This document shows, in pieces, positions 29,427 through 37,354 of a stretch of 37,873 nucleotides of DNA. The position numbers and the translations under genes are program-made. The notes under the pieces are model-generated. The model had not been told where the DNA came from. It was given only the letters and a program-made list of their open reading frames with translations, and made no database searches. Numbering within the stretch: position 1 is the stretch's first letter; the number at the start of each line of letters is the position of its first letter. Origin of the DNA: CAJCIY01 sp036379355 (lineage in GTDB: Bacteria > Actinomycetota > Actinomycetes > Mycobacteriales > CAJCIY01); the NCBI GenBank assembly GCA_036379355.1, contig DASVGV010000021.1:1-37873 (forward strand), given 5' to 3'.

Positions 29427-29512
29427 CGGAGGATTCGCCTAGTTGGCCTAGGGCGCACGCTTGGAAAGCGTGTTGGGGGCAACCCCTCGCGAGTTCGAAT
29501 CTCGCATCCTCC
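29427..29512 (+). tRNA. tRNA-Ser (anticodon GGA)
   Basis: Acceptor arm GGAGGAT (29427-29433) pairs with ATCCTCC (29505-29511), G discriminator at 29512. The anticodon loop TTGGAAA gives anticodon GGA (29462-29464) for the serine codon UCC. The long variable arm TGGGGGCAACCCCT is the class II hallmark. The T arm GAGTTCGAATCTC is standard. CCA is not encoded. Confidence 0.97.
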
Positions 29513-29531
29513 GCCCATGCGGTTCCAGAAC

Positions 29532-30704
29532 TCAGCGCAGGCGCAGGCCGGTCCAGGTGCCGCCGACGGTCCGGTAGATCGTCGTGAGACCCGGAGCGAC
29601 CACCCACACGTCCCGGCCGTCCTGCCCCGGCGGCACGTGCGGCGCGCCGAGACCCGCTTCGGACAGCGCCGTGCGCCACGTGGCGCCGCCGTCGTGGGTG
29701 ACCAGCAGCTCGGGCCCGCCATAGAGGTACGCCGTCGACGGCGAGACCCCGACGACGGACAGGTTCAGCGCCTGGGACGGGACCGTACCCACGTTGCTGT
29801 ACGAGCCGCCGCCGTCGGTGGTGATCGCCACCTCCTCGGCTCCCGCCGCGGTGCGCTCGCCGCGGCAGGCCACCCACCACGTCGTGGCGGACACCGCCGA
29901 CACGCTGGGCCGCGAGCCGGCGCCGCACACCGCCAGCGGCGTCTCGACGAACGCCGGGCCGGCACCCTGGATCTGGCCGTCGAGCGTGGCGATCCGCGGC
30001 GTGCCGTCCGTACTGACGACGACCGGCGCCGGGCCCGCCACGACGAGGCGCGCGCTCGCGTCGCTGCCGGCCACGACGGCGTACGGCCGGAACTGCGTCC
30101 AGGTGGTCGGCGCGGACGGGCCGGTCCAGATCTGGGCCGGCTCGCCGGGCGGCACGAGCAGGACCGTCATGGTCCCTGCAGCGACCGCGACGTCGGCCAC
30201 CGGAGCGGGGACGTCGATCGAAGTCCAGCCCGCCGCGCCGGCCGGGCGCACGGCCAGGTCCGGCGCGTACGCGACGTCGGCGTCACCGCCGGCCGCGACG
30301 TACCGGTGCCGGCCCGGCATCGGCACCTCGGGGCCGTAGTGGTCCCCACCGTCGGTCGTGGACAGGCTCACGTCCCGGCAGACGTCGGCGCATCGGCGGC
30401 CGAGCACCAGGCCGTCGCGCGGGCCCAGGAAGGACACGTCGTCGAGGCTCAGCGTCCCCGTGCCGGTCGGGGGGGCCACCCGGACGGCAGCGGTCTGCAG
30501 CGGCGGCGACGGGTGGCGGGTCGCCTGCGGCACGACGGTGATGCCGATCGCCACGACCGCCGCGAGCGCGAGGCCGCCGATTCCGACCCGCCGGCGCCGG
30601 CGCCGGCGCAGCCGCCGGACCACGACGTCGTACGGCGGCACCCGGACCGCCGCCTCGACGCCGCGGCCCATGCCGGCCATCGAGTCCCCGATCTCGTCAC
30701 TCAT
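29532..30704 (-). CDS. membrane-anchored propeller-like protein, sigma-factor partner
   Basis: A 390-residue protein with an Arg-rich cytoplasmic start (VVVRRLRRRRRRR, about residues 28-40), one transmembrane helix (about 41-58, IGGLALAAVVAIGITVV) and a large outer domain. The outer domain has repeated Asp-box-like motifs of the BNR/sialidase type (STTDGGDHYG, TTDGGGSYSN, THDGGATWRT), suggesting a beta-propeller. ATG overlaps the sigma-factor stop by 4 nt (ATGA), so it is coupled to sigma expression. By position it could act as the sigma's anti-sigma or sensor; no recognisable anti-sigma (zinc) motif is present, so I infer only partnership. I do not recognise a named family. Confidence 0.82.
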   Translation of the reverse strand: MSDEIGDSMAGMGRGVEAAVRVPPYDVVVRRLRRRRRRRVGIGGLALAAVVAIGITVVPQATRHPSPPLQTAAVRVAPPTGTGTLSLDDVSFLGPRDGLVLGRRCADVCRDVSLSTTDGGDHYGPEVPMPGRHRYVAAGGDADVAYAPDLAVRPAGAAGWTSIDVPAPVADVAVAAGTMTVLLVPPGEPAQIWTGPSAPTTWTQFRPYAVVAGSDASARLVVAGPAPVVVSTDGTPRIATLDGQIQGAGPAFVETPLAVCGAGSRPSVSAVSATTWWVACRGERTAAGAEEVAITTDGGGSYSNVGTVPSQALNLSVVGVSPSTAYLYGGPELLVTHDGGATWRTALSEAGLGAPHVPPGQDGRDVWVVAPGLTTIYRTVGGTWTGLRLR

Positions 30705-31198
30705 GACGCCACCTCGATCGCGTCCGTCCCTTGCCCGAGGTCTGCCGCGAGCGCAGCACGGCCGCGCGACAGCCGGGCCTTGACCGTCCCCGCCGGGATG
30801 CCGAGTTGGCGGGCGATGTCCTCGACGGACAGGTCCGCGACGTGGAACAGCACCAGCGCCTCACGCTGGGCCGCCGGCAGCTTGCGCATCGCCTCGACCA
30901 GGGTCACGTGATCCGGCGACGGAGGCGGCGCCTCCTGGTGCGAGGCCCGCAGCCGCAGCATCACCGCCGCGCCCCGGGTGGCCCGACGCCACTTCGACCG
31001 CGCCAGGTTCAGTGCCACCACGCGTACCCACGCCTCCGGGTTGTCGCAGCCGCGGACCTGCGGCCAGCGCGCGAGGGCGCGCGCGAAGGCCTCCTGCACC
31101 AGGTCCTCGGCCTCGGCGACGTCGCCGGTCATGGCAGCGAGCTGCGCCACGAGCCGGCGATAGCTCGCCTCGTAGAGGTCCTGGAGCCCCTCGGCCAC
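30701..31198 (-). CDS. ECF sigma factor (SigE-family type)
   Basis: A 165-residue extracytoplasmic-function sigma factor with region 2 (LYEASYRRLVAQLAAMTGDVAEAEDLVQEAFARALARWPQV) and region 4 (LPAAQREALVLFHVADLSVEDIARQLGIPAGTVKARLSRGRAAL). It is short, typical of the actinobacterial SigE-type group. GTG at 31198 follows GGAGGGAG. The next gene overlaps and encodes a membrane protein with propeller repeats. Upstream, GCAACC and GTCTCA separated by 17 bp resemble an ECF promoter, so the gene may be autoregulated. Inducing signal unknown; the partner suggests an envelope stimulus. Confidence 0.92.
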   Translation of the reverse strand: MAEGLQDLYEASYRRLVAQLAAMTGDVAEAEDLVQEAFARALARWPQVRGCDNPEAWVRVVALNLARSKWRRATRGAAVMLRLRASHQEAPPPSPDHVTLVEAMRKLPAAQREALVLFHVADLSVEDIARQLGIPAGTVKARLSRGRAALAADLGQGTDAIEVAS

Positions 31199-31235
31199 AC
31201 GTCTCCCTCCGCACGGCCCGCGGCCGTCCACCCCA

Positions 31236-31264
31236 TGAGACCGACGACGCGGGCATCCGGTTGC
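31236..31264 (-). promoter_or_regulatory. candidate ECF-type promoter of the sigma gene
   Basis: GCAACC (31264-31259), 17-bp spacer, GTCTCA (31241-31236) on the minus strand, 37 nt before the GTG. This matches the shape of ECF promoters (AAC -35 and CGTC-like -10). Low to moderate confidence. Confidence 0.4.
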
Positions 31265-31308
31265 GTCAGGCTGCTCCTCGGACGGCCGTCCCGCCAACCG
31301 CCGGGTGG

Positions 31309-32754
31309 TCAGCCGAGGGGGAGACGGGCCTCCCGCAGCGCCGAGCGGCGGGTCTTGCCCGCGTCGTCGCGCACCGGCTCGTGCACGATCTCGACCGACC
31401 GCGGCACCTTGTAGCGCACGAGCCGCTCGCCGACGTATGCCAGCAGCTCCTCGGCCGTCACGGTCGCGCCGGCCACGTCGACGATGGCGTGCACGCGTTC
31501 GCCGAGGTCGTCGTCGGGCAGGCCGACGACGGCGCTCGACCGCACCGCGGGGTGCGCGTCGAGCACCGCCTCCACCTCGGCCGGGTAGATGTTCGCGCCG
31601 CCGGACAGGATGAGGTCCTTGCGTCGGTCGGCGAGGTAGAGGTACCCGTCCTCGTCGAGGTGGCCGAGGTCGCCCAGCGACTCCCAGCCGTCGACGCTCG
31701 TCGGCTCCGCGCCGAGGTACGAGTACGTCGCCCCCGGACCGCCCGCCGGCATCTGGAAGACCTCCCCCACCGTCCCGGGCGGCACGTCGTGGCCCTCCTC
31801 GTCCAGGATCCGGATCCGGCCCAGGATCGGCCGGCCGACCGACCCCGGGTGCGCGAGCCACTCGGTGCCGGTCAGGAACGTGACCGCCTGCGCCTCCGTC
31901 CCGGCGTACAGCTCGGTGACCCGCTCGGGACCGAGCCACTCGATGAACGCCCGCTTGAGCCACGGCGGGCACGGCGCGCCGAGGTGCAGGATCTTCTCGA
32001 GCGAGGACAGGTCGTACGCGTCGCGGACCTTCGGGTCGAGCCGCCAGATGCGCTGCATCATGGTCGGCACCAGCAGCATCCAGGTGACGCGGCGCTCCTG
32101 GACCAGCCGCAGCACCGTCTCCGCATCGAAGCGGGGCATCACCTCCAGCCGCATGCCCGACAGCAGGCCGCGCATCGAGTAGATGAACGGCCCGTTGTGG
32201 TACAGCGGGCCGGGTACGAGCTGCACCCCGTCCCGTGGCATGTAGCCGATGCCGGCGGCCTCCGGGTCGACGAGCGCGGGCGAAGCCGCCAGGATGATCT
32301 TGGGGCGGCCGGTCGAGCCGCCGGAGGTCGGCGCCTTCCACGAGAAGCCGACCTCGTCCGGCAGCTGGCCGTCGGACAGGGACGGGTCGGGCTCGAAGCC
32401 GGGCGGCACCCACGGGCGGCCCCCGATCTCGGCACCGACGACGATGCGCGAGTCGGCCAGCTCGACGATCGCCTCCAGCTCCGGCATCGGCAGCCGGTAC
32501 GACACCGGCTGCGGGACCGCGCCGAGCTTCCACAGTGCGGCGCACGAGACGTAGAACTCGACCGAGTTCGGCAGCGCGATCGTCACCAGGTCGTCGCGGA
32601 CGACGCCCAGGTCGGCGTACGCACGGGCCAGCCGGTTGCTGGCCAGGTCGAGCTCGCGCCGGGACACCTGCGTCCGGTGGTCCCGTACCGAGACCGCATC
32701 GGGATCACGTTCGGCGTGCCAGGTCAGGGCCCGGCTGATCGAGAGGGTTGGCAC
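31309..32754 (-). CDS. acyl-CoA synthetase / AMP-dependent carboxylate-CoA ligase
   Basis: A 481-residue adenylating ligase. The P-loop TSGGSTGRPK lies at residues 143-152; the A5 motif is AGTEAQ; the GDLGHLDEDGYLYLADRRKD core motif and GGANIYPAEVE are present, and the C-terminal catalytic Lys in DDAGKTRRSAL. It activates an acid to the CoA thioester via an acyl-AMP. The binding pocket is not diagnostic; bile-acid, aromatic and fatty acids are all possible. The start is uncertain: GTG at 32754 matches family N-termini (SISRALTWHAERDPDA); ATGs at 32799 and 32790 would run into operator-like sequence. It is divergent from the marR-MFS operon. Confidence 0.88.
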   Translation of the reverse strand: MPTLSISRALTWHAERDPDAVSVRDHRTQVSRRELDLASNRLARAYADLGVVRDDLVTIALPNSVEFYVSCAALWKLGAVPQPVSYRLPMPELEAIVELADSRIVVGAEIGGRPWVPPGFEPDPSLSDGQLPDEVGFSWKAPTSGGSTGRPKIILAASPALVDPEAAGIGYMPRDGVQLVPGPLYHNGPFIYSMRGLLSGMRLEVMPRFDAETVLRLVQERRVTWMLLVPTMMQRIWRLDPKVRDAYDLSSLEKILHLGAPCPPWLKRAFIEWLGPERVTELYAGTEAQAVTFLTGTEWLAHPGSVGRPILGRIRILDEEGHDVPPGTVGEVFQMPAGGPGATYSYLGAEPTSVDGWESLGDLGHLDEDGYLYLADRRKDLILSGGANIYPAEVEAVLDAHPAVRSSAVVGLPDDDLGERVHAIVDVAGATVTAEELLAYVGERLVRYKVPRSVEIVHEPVRDDAGKTRRSALREARLPLG

Positions 32755-32792
32755 GAGACGGCAGTGAACACCACCGCCCGTGACGGCCATCA

Positions 32793-32807
32793 CTTGCATG
32801 CACCAAG
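32793..32807. promoter_or_regulatory. MarR operator-like site A
   Basis: CTTGCATGCACCAAG shares the first nine bases with site B and keeps matching CTTG/CAAG ends, though its right arm is imperfect. It lies 39 bp from the ligase start, suggesting it controls the ligase. Confidence 0.5.
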
Positions 32808-32809
32808 CG

Positions 32810-32831
32810 AGTGAATCCGGCGGAATTCACT
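32810..32831. repeat. inverted repeat between the two MarR sites
   Basis: AGTGAAT (32810-32816) and ATTCACT (32825-32831) are exact 7-bp arms around the spacer CCGGCGGA. It overlaps the start of site B and could fold as a hairpin in RNA or form another protein-binding palindrome. Confidence 0.7.
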
Positions 32832-32844
32832 TGCATGTTGCAAG
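32830..32844. promoter_or_regulatory. MarR operator-like site B
   Basis: CTTGCA-TGT-TGCAAG has perfect 6-bp arms. It covers the -35 hexamer and part of the spacer of the marR-MFS promoter. Confidence 0.65.
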
Positions 32845-32859
32845 CAACAGGAGCAGAAT
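32831..32859 (+). promoter_or_regulatory. marR-MFS promoter (-35/-10)
   Basis: TTGCAT (32831-32836), spacer of 17, CAGAAT (32854-32859): four of six matches each to the TTGACA and TATAAT consensus. The gene has a leader with GGAGG before its GTG, so it is not leaderless. Confidence 0.55.
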
Positions 32860-32888
32860 CCTTCGTCGGGACCCGAGGAGGACCGATC

Positions 32889-33368
32889 GTGACCACCGCC
32901 ACCACGCACACCCCGCTCGACGCCGAGGAGCTCCGTCGCGTCGAAGAGGCCGTCGTGTCGATCGTGCGCGGGGTCATGCACGTCTCGCACCAGTTCGACA
33001 GCGGCCTGGACAAGGCCGGCTACGTCACCTTGGTCGTCCTCGACCGCTGCGGCACGGTGCGGCAGACCGACCTCGCCTGCCGGCTCGCGCTCGACCTGTC
33101 CACCGTCAGCCGCCAGATCAAGCACCTCGAGGAGCTCGGCTTCGTCACCCGCTCGGAGGACCCGGACGACCGGCGCGCCAGCGTCGTGCGCGTGAGCGCA
33201 GCAGGTCGCCGCGAGATCAGCCGCCAGCGGCGGACCCGGTGGGCGCCCATCGCCGACCGGCTGGCCGACGTCGCCCCCGCCGACCGCGAGCGGTTCGTCA
33301 CCTTCCTCGAGCACCTGGCGGACGCCGCCGCGCCCTCCACCAGCAAGACCGGAAAGGCACCCGCGTGA
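32889..33368 (+). CDS. MarR-family transcriptional regulator, operon with MFS pump
   Basis: A 159-residue winged-helix repressor. The DNA-binding domain covers VTLVVLDRCGTVRQTDLACRLALDLSTVSRQIKHLEELGFVTRSEDPDDRRASVVRVSAAGRREI, with recognition helix TVSRQIKHLEE and wing DPDDRRASVVR. GTG at 32889 is chosen because GGAGG lies upstream at the right distance; an in-frame GTG at 32811 is inside the operator region. The downstream MFS gene overlaps the stop (GTGA). It very probably represses its own operon and perhaps the divergent ligase. The ligand is unknown but an exported drug or aromatic compound is plausible. Confidence 0.93.
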   Translation: MTTATTHTPLDAEELRRVEEAVVSIVRGVMHVSHQFDSGLDKAGYVTLVVLDRCGTVRQTDLACRLALDLSTVSRQIKHLEELGFVTRSEDPDDRRASVVRVSAAGRREISRQRRTRWAPIADRLADVAPADRERFVTFLEHLADAAAPSTSKTGKAPA

Positions 33369-34888
33369 CCCTCACCACCGCGCGCGCACCCAAGCCGCGC
33401 CCCGACATCTCGCCCGGTGGCTACACCCACCGGCAGATCCTCACCATCATGTCCGGGCTGGTCCTCGGCATGCTCCTCGCGTCCCTCGACCAGACCATCG
33501 TCTCGACCGCACTCACGCGCATCAGCGAGGACCTGCACCGCCAGGACCTGTACTCCTGGGTGGTCACGTCCTACCTGCTGACGTCGACGGCGAGCACTCC
33601 GCTCTACGGCAAGATCAGCGACCTGTACGGCCGCAAGCGCATCTTCCAGTTCGCCATCGTCATCTTCCTGATCGGCTCCGCCCTGTCGGGCCTGAGCCAG
33701 AACATGTTCCAGCTCATCGCGTTCCGTGCGGTGCAGGGCCTCGGGGCCGGCGGGCTCATGTCGCTGGCCCTCGCGATCGTCGGCGACGTGATCCCGCCGC
33801 GCGACCGCGGCCGCTACCAGGGCTACTTCGGTGCCGTGTTCGGCGCGTCGAGCGTGCTCGGCCCGCTGGTCGGCGGGCTGCTGGTCCAGATCGACTGGCG
33901 GTGGGTCTTCTACGTCAACCTGCCCATCGGCGTCCTCGCCCTGTTCGTGGTCAACCGGGTGCTCCAGCTCGACCACCAGCACCGGCGCGCGAGGATCGAC
34001 TGGGCCGGCGCGACGTTGCTCGTCGGCGGTGTCTCCGGGGTCCTGATCGCGGTCCAGAACTACGGCAGCTCGTCGCACCTGTCCGCGCTGTCGCTGGCGT
34101 TCGGCCTCGCCGGGCTTGCCGGCCTGGTCGCGTTCGTGTGGTGGGAGACCAAGGCGGCCGAGCCGATCCTGCCGCTGCGCCTGTTCCGGAACGACGTGTT
34201 CCGGGTGACGACGTCGCTCTCGCTCATCACCGGCGCGGTGATGTTCGGCGCGATCATCTTCCTGCCCGAGTACATGCAGCTCGTCCGCGGCGTCAGCCCG
34301 ACGATGTCGGGGATCCGCCTGCTCCCCCTGCTCGGCGGCCTGCTGCTCACCTCGATCGGGTCGGGCTACCTCATCAGCAAGTACGGGCGCTACCGCGGGT
34401 ACGTGATCGGCGGTACCGCGCTGTTCGTCCTCGGGACGGTGCTGCTGGCCCGGATCGAGGTCTCGACCGAGTTCTGGATCTTCTCCGGCATCATCTTCGT
34501 GGTCGGCTTCTCGCTCGGTCTGTTCATGCAGGTGACGACCCTGGCGACGCAGAACTCGGTGGAGGCGTCGGACATGGGCGTGGCCACCTCCGCCGTCAGC
34601 TTCTTCCGTACCCTGGGCGGGGCGATCGGTGCCTCGGTCCTGGGCTCGGTGCTGACCAGTCACGCGCGCGCCGTCGCGCCGCGCGAGATCGCAGCGCACG
34701 GCCTGCACTTCGGGCCGATGTACGCCTTCACGGCCGGCATGGACCGCGCGTTCCTCGTCGCGATCCCCGTCGCAGTCCTCGCGTTCTTCGTCGCGCTGTT
34801 CCTGCGCGAGGCGCCGCTGCGGACGTCCAACGACCCGAAGGTCAAGGAAGCGCTCGCGGAGATGACCGAGCCGGTCAGCGCACTCTGA
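33365..34888 (+). CDS. MFS efflux transporter, DHA2 (EmrB/QacA) type
   Basis: A 507-residue transporter with about 14 predicted helices. DHA2 signatures are LASLDQTIVSTALTRISEDL (TM1), motif A GKISDLYGRKRIF, RAVQGLGAGGLM and motif C GAVFGASSVLGPLVGGLL with GPLxGG. It exports drugs or other hydrophobic compounds with protons. GTG at 33365 overlaps the marR stop (GTGA), so the pump and repressor are one operon. It ends 24 nt from the convergent TetR gene. Substrate unknown. Confidence 0.93.
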   Translation: MTLTTARAPKPRPDISPGGYTHRQILTIMSGLVLGMLLASLDQTIVSTALTRISEDLHRQDLYSWVVTSYLLTSTASTPLYGKISDLYGRKRIFQFAIVIFLIGSALSGLSQNMFQLIAFRAVQGLGAGGLMSLALAIVGDVIPPRDRGRYQGYFGAVFGASSVLGPLVGGLLVQIDWRWVFYVNLPIGVLALFVVNRVLQLDHQHRRARIDWAGATLLVGGVSGVLIAVQNYGSSSHLSALSLAFGLAGLAGLVAFVWWETKAAEPILPLRLFRNDVFRVTTSLSLITGAVMFGAIIFLPEYMQLVRGVSPTMSGIRLLPLLGGLLLTSIGSGYLISKYGRYRGYVIGGTALFVLGTVLLARIEVSTEFWIFSGIIFVVGFSLGLFMQVTTLATQNSVEASDMGVATSAVSFFRTLGGAIGASVLGSVLTSHARAVAPREIAAHGLHFGPMYAFTAGMDRAFLVAIPVAVLAFFVALFLREAPLRTSNDPKVKEALAEMTEPVSAL

Positions 34889-34912
34889 CCAGGCCGTACG
34901 CGGGGCCGAACC

Positions 34913-35551
34913 TCACCGTGGTGCGAGCGCACCGAGCAGGAACGTCAGGGTGAGCTCGGCGGTCTTCTCGGCCGACTCCGCCGGCCGGGACAGTACGCGC
35001 AGCAACATCGCGTTGGTGATGAACGCGGCGGCATCGTCGGCGTCGAGCACCGGGAGCAGCTCGCCACGCCGCTGGCCCTCCGCGATCAGCGCGTGGACCG
35101 GCCGCGGGAACGGCACCAGCACGCGCGGGTCGTTGAGGCTGACCGGCATGCCGACCTTGTTGGTCGCCTCCATGACCGCGGTCATCAGCGCGATCGTCAG
35201 GTGCTGCTCGCGCCGGGCGAGGCGTGCCGCCTGGAGGACCACGTCGTGCAAGGCGTCCACGACGGGGCCGCCCGCGGCGATGGCCTCCTCCGCATAGTCC
35301 AGCAGTGGCGCGAAGACCGGCGCGTACACGACGGCGATCAGGTGGTGCTTGGACTCGAAGTGGTTGTAGGCCGTCGCCGGGCTGAGGCCGGCCTCGCGGG
35401 CGATGTCCTCCATCCGCGTCCCGAGCCAGCCGCGCTCGCGGAACAGCCGCCCGCCCGCCTCCAACAGCTTCTCGCGGCTGCGCGCCCGCTTGGTTCGAGC
35501 CGCTCGAGCCCGTGAGGAGTCAGCGCCCCCCGGCTCGGTCGGGCCGGTCAT
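34913..35551 (-). CDS. TetR/AcrR-family transcriptional regulator
   Basis: A 212-residue regulator with an N-terminal Arg/Ala-rich tail, helix-turn-helix at about residues 28-72 (REKLLEAGGRLFRERGWLGTRMEDIAREAGLSPATAYNHFESKHHLIAVVY), and an alpha-helical ligand domain. Its ATG lies inside the 3' end of the upstream hydrolase gene, overlapping by 32 nt, so the two are transcribed together and the regulator may be controlled through that gene. The target could be the hydrolase operon or the neighbouring MFS gene; no operator is visible. Confidence 0.92.
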   Translation of the reverse strand: MTGPTEPGGADSSRARAARTKRARSREKLLEAGGRLFRERGWLGTRMEDIAREAGLSPATAYNHFESKHHLIAVVYAPVFAPLLDYAEEAIAAGGPVVDALHDVVLQAARLARREQHLTIALMTAVMEATNKVGMPVSLNDPRVLVPFPRPVHALIAEGQRRGELLPVLDADDAAAFITNAMLLRVLSRPAESAEKTAELTLTFLLGALAPR

Positions 35552-37277
35552 GGCGAGACTGTAGACACAAGGGATCGGGTCCGCCTGCGGGAACGTCCGG
35601 GACGAGCAGCCGAGCGGGTCGCTGCGGCCCCCAGTGCAGCGTGCACGTCGCTGCCGGGCTGCCGCGGTACCGGGCCGGGAACTGCCCGGTGAGCGGGTTG
35701 CGCGGTGCCAGCCACCGTCCCGCGACGACCAGGCGGATCGAGTCGCCGGCGCGGAACAGCGTCGCGGACGGCCCGAGGGCGACGTCGACGGCCACGATCT
35801 CCCCTGGTGTCAGCGGTTGCGGGTGGGTGAAGGTGTGGACCGGCTCGGCCTCGGTCGAGGCGGATGAGTCCAGCTCGCGGAGGGAGACCGCCTGCCAGCC
35901 GGTCGCGACCCGGTCCCGTCCATACCCGTACGCGCCCTCGAAGCCGAACCAGCGCGTGCCGCGCCACTTCTCCACCCCGACGAACAGGTGCACGTCAGTG
36001 CCGCCGCCGACCTCGACCCACAGCCGGACGGCCATCGGGCCGGTCAGCTCGAGATCCTCGTCGGTCGTGTACGTGAACGCGGCGGCCCGCCGACGGGTGT
36101 GGAACGAGATGCTGCCCGCGGACTGCGGTTCGGCCTCGGTCAGCGCGCCGTCCGCCGCCAGGTGGAGCGGGCGCCACCGGGTACGGGGTAGTGGCCATCC
36201 CTCCTCGTCCCGGACGGCGACGACCCGGTCGCGGCTCTCGCGAACCTCCAGGCGTACCCGGGGAAGGGGCGCGCTCTCGGCGCCGCGCAGGTGCCGGTCG
36301 AAGAACGCCAGCTGGGTGGCGCGCGCCTCGTCGCCGTAGAACGTCGCCCACTTGCCCGCGCGATGCGTGTACGCGTGCCGCTCGGCCGAGCCGGCCTGCT
36401 CGAACGCCCGGAACGAGCCGCGCGTGTGGCAGTTGTTGTCCGAGAAGCTGGTGCAGACCAGCATCGGCACGGTGATCTTCGCGAGGTCCGGCACGAGCGC
36501 CTGCCACCAGCCGTCCCGCTGCGGATGCGCGGCGCGGCCGGCCGCGAGGTCGACGCTGAGCCGTACCGACCGCTTCACCCGGTTGGTCCAGATCGACGCG
36601 AAGCCGTCCTCCTGCACGCCGCCCGGCGTCATCAGGTCGCGGTACGCGTCGGTGAACCCCTCCCAGGGGCAGATCGCCTTCAGGTGCGGCGGCGCGAGCG
36701 CGGCCGCCTTGTACTGCGAGATCGCGAGATACGACACCCCGAGCATCCCGACACTGCCGGTGGACCACGGCTGGGCGGCCGCCCACTCGACGAGGTCGTA
36801 CACGTCCTGGCCCTCGAGGTCGGACAGGAGCGACCCGACGCCGTCGGAGGTCCCCGCGCCGCGCAGGTCGGCGTTCACGACGGCGTACCCCTGCGCCACC
36901 CACCAGGCGGGATCGGGCGCCTCCCAGCTGGTCAGCGTCGAGTGGGCGACCGGCGCCGTCTGGTTCATGAGGCGGTACTGGACCGGCAGCCGGCTGCGGC
37001 GTCCCCGCCGCCGCGGCAGATTGTCCTTCCCGTACGGGTGCGCGGACAGCAGCACGGGGCACGGTCCCCCGGCCGGTGGCCGGTAGACGTTGACCCGCAG
37101 GACCGTCCCGTCCCGGACGGTGACGGCGACATCCCGGTCGGCGACCACCGTGCCCGGCTCCGGGTCGAAGACCGTGACGGGGGGTGCCGCGACGGCGCGG
37201 ATCCGCGCCAGGGCGTAGGCCGCGGCGCCCGGGCGGCGCCACGGCCGGTCCAGGGCAGGCCTGCGCGAGACGGTCAT
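35520..37277 (-). CDS. CocE/NonD-type (S15 peptidase-like) hydrolase
   Basis: A 585-residue protein. After a basic N-terminus, an S15/CocE alpha/beta-hydrolase domain is seen: RDGTVLRVNVYRPPAGGPCPVLLSAHPYGKD, YAVVNADLRGAGTSDG, and the elbow VGMLGVSYLAISQ with S182 as nucleophile. The C-terminal part (about 340-560) is the X-Pro dipeptidyl-peptidase-like beta-sandwich (LTGPMAVRLWVEVGGGTDVHLFVGV... IRLVVAGRWLAPRNP). Members hydrolyse esters such as cocaine or acyl peptides. ATG follows AGGAAGG. Its stop lies inside the TetR gene. It is divergent from paaA. The substrate is unknown. Confidence 0.9.
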   Translation of the reverse strand: MTVSRRPALDRPWRRPGAAAYALARIRAVAAPPVTVFDPEPGTVVADRDVAVTVRDGTVLRVNVYRPPAGGPCPVLLSAHPYGKDNLPRRRGRRSRLPVQYRLMNQTAPVAHSTLTSWEAPDPAWWVAQGYAVVNADLRGAGTSDGVGSLLSDLEGQDVYDLVEWAAAQPWSTGSVGMLGVSYLAISQYKAAALAPPHLKAICPWEGFTDAYRDLMTPGGVQEDGFASIWTNRVKRSVRLSVDLAAGRAAHPQRDGWWQALVPDLAKITVPMLVCTSFSDNNCHTRGSFRAFEQAGSAERHAYTHRAGKWATFYGDEARATQLAFFDRHLRGAESAPLPRVRLEVRESRDRVVAVRDEEGWPLPRTRWRPLHLAADGALTEAEPQSAGSISFHTRRRAAAFTYTTDEDLELTGPMAVRLWVEVGGGTDVHLFVGVEKWRGTRWFGFEGAYGYGRDRVATGWQAVSLRELDSSASTEAEPVHTFTHPQPLTPGEIVAVDVALGPSATLFRAGDSIRLVVAGRWLAPRNPLTGQFPARYRGSPAATCTLHWGPQRPARLLVPDVPAGGPDPLCLQSRHDRPDRAGGR

Positions 37278-37303
37278 CGGTCCTTCCTACCGGGTCGCGG
37301 TCT

Positions 37304-37309
37304 TACGCT
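37304..37309 (+). promoter_or_regulatory. putative -10 element of paaA
   Basis: TACGCT, 45 nt before the paaA ATG, which has a GGGAGG Shine-Dalgarno. No convincing -35 is visible. Confidence 0.3.
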
Positions 37310-37354
37310 GGACATGCGGCCGACCGCGCCGCCGGCGCAGACGGGAGGCTCGGC

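Noticed and set aside
30200..30704. Zinc anti-sigma motif in the propeller protein
   Set aside because: No HxxxCxxC motif; it is only a positional partner of the sigma factor.
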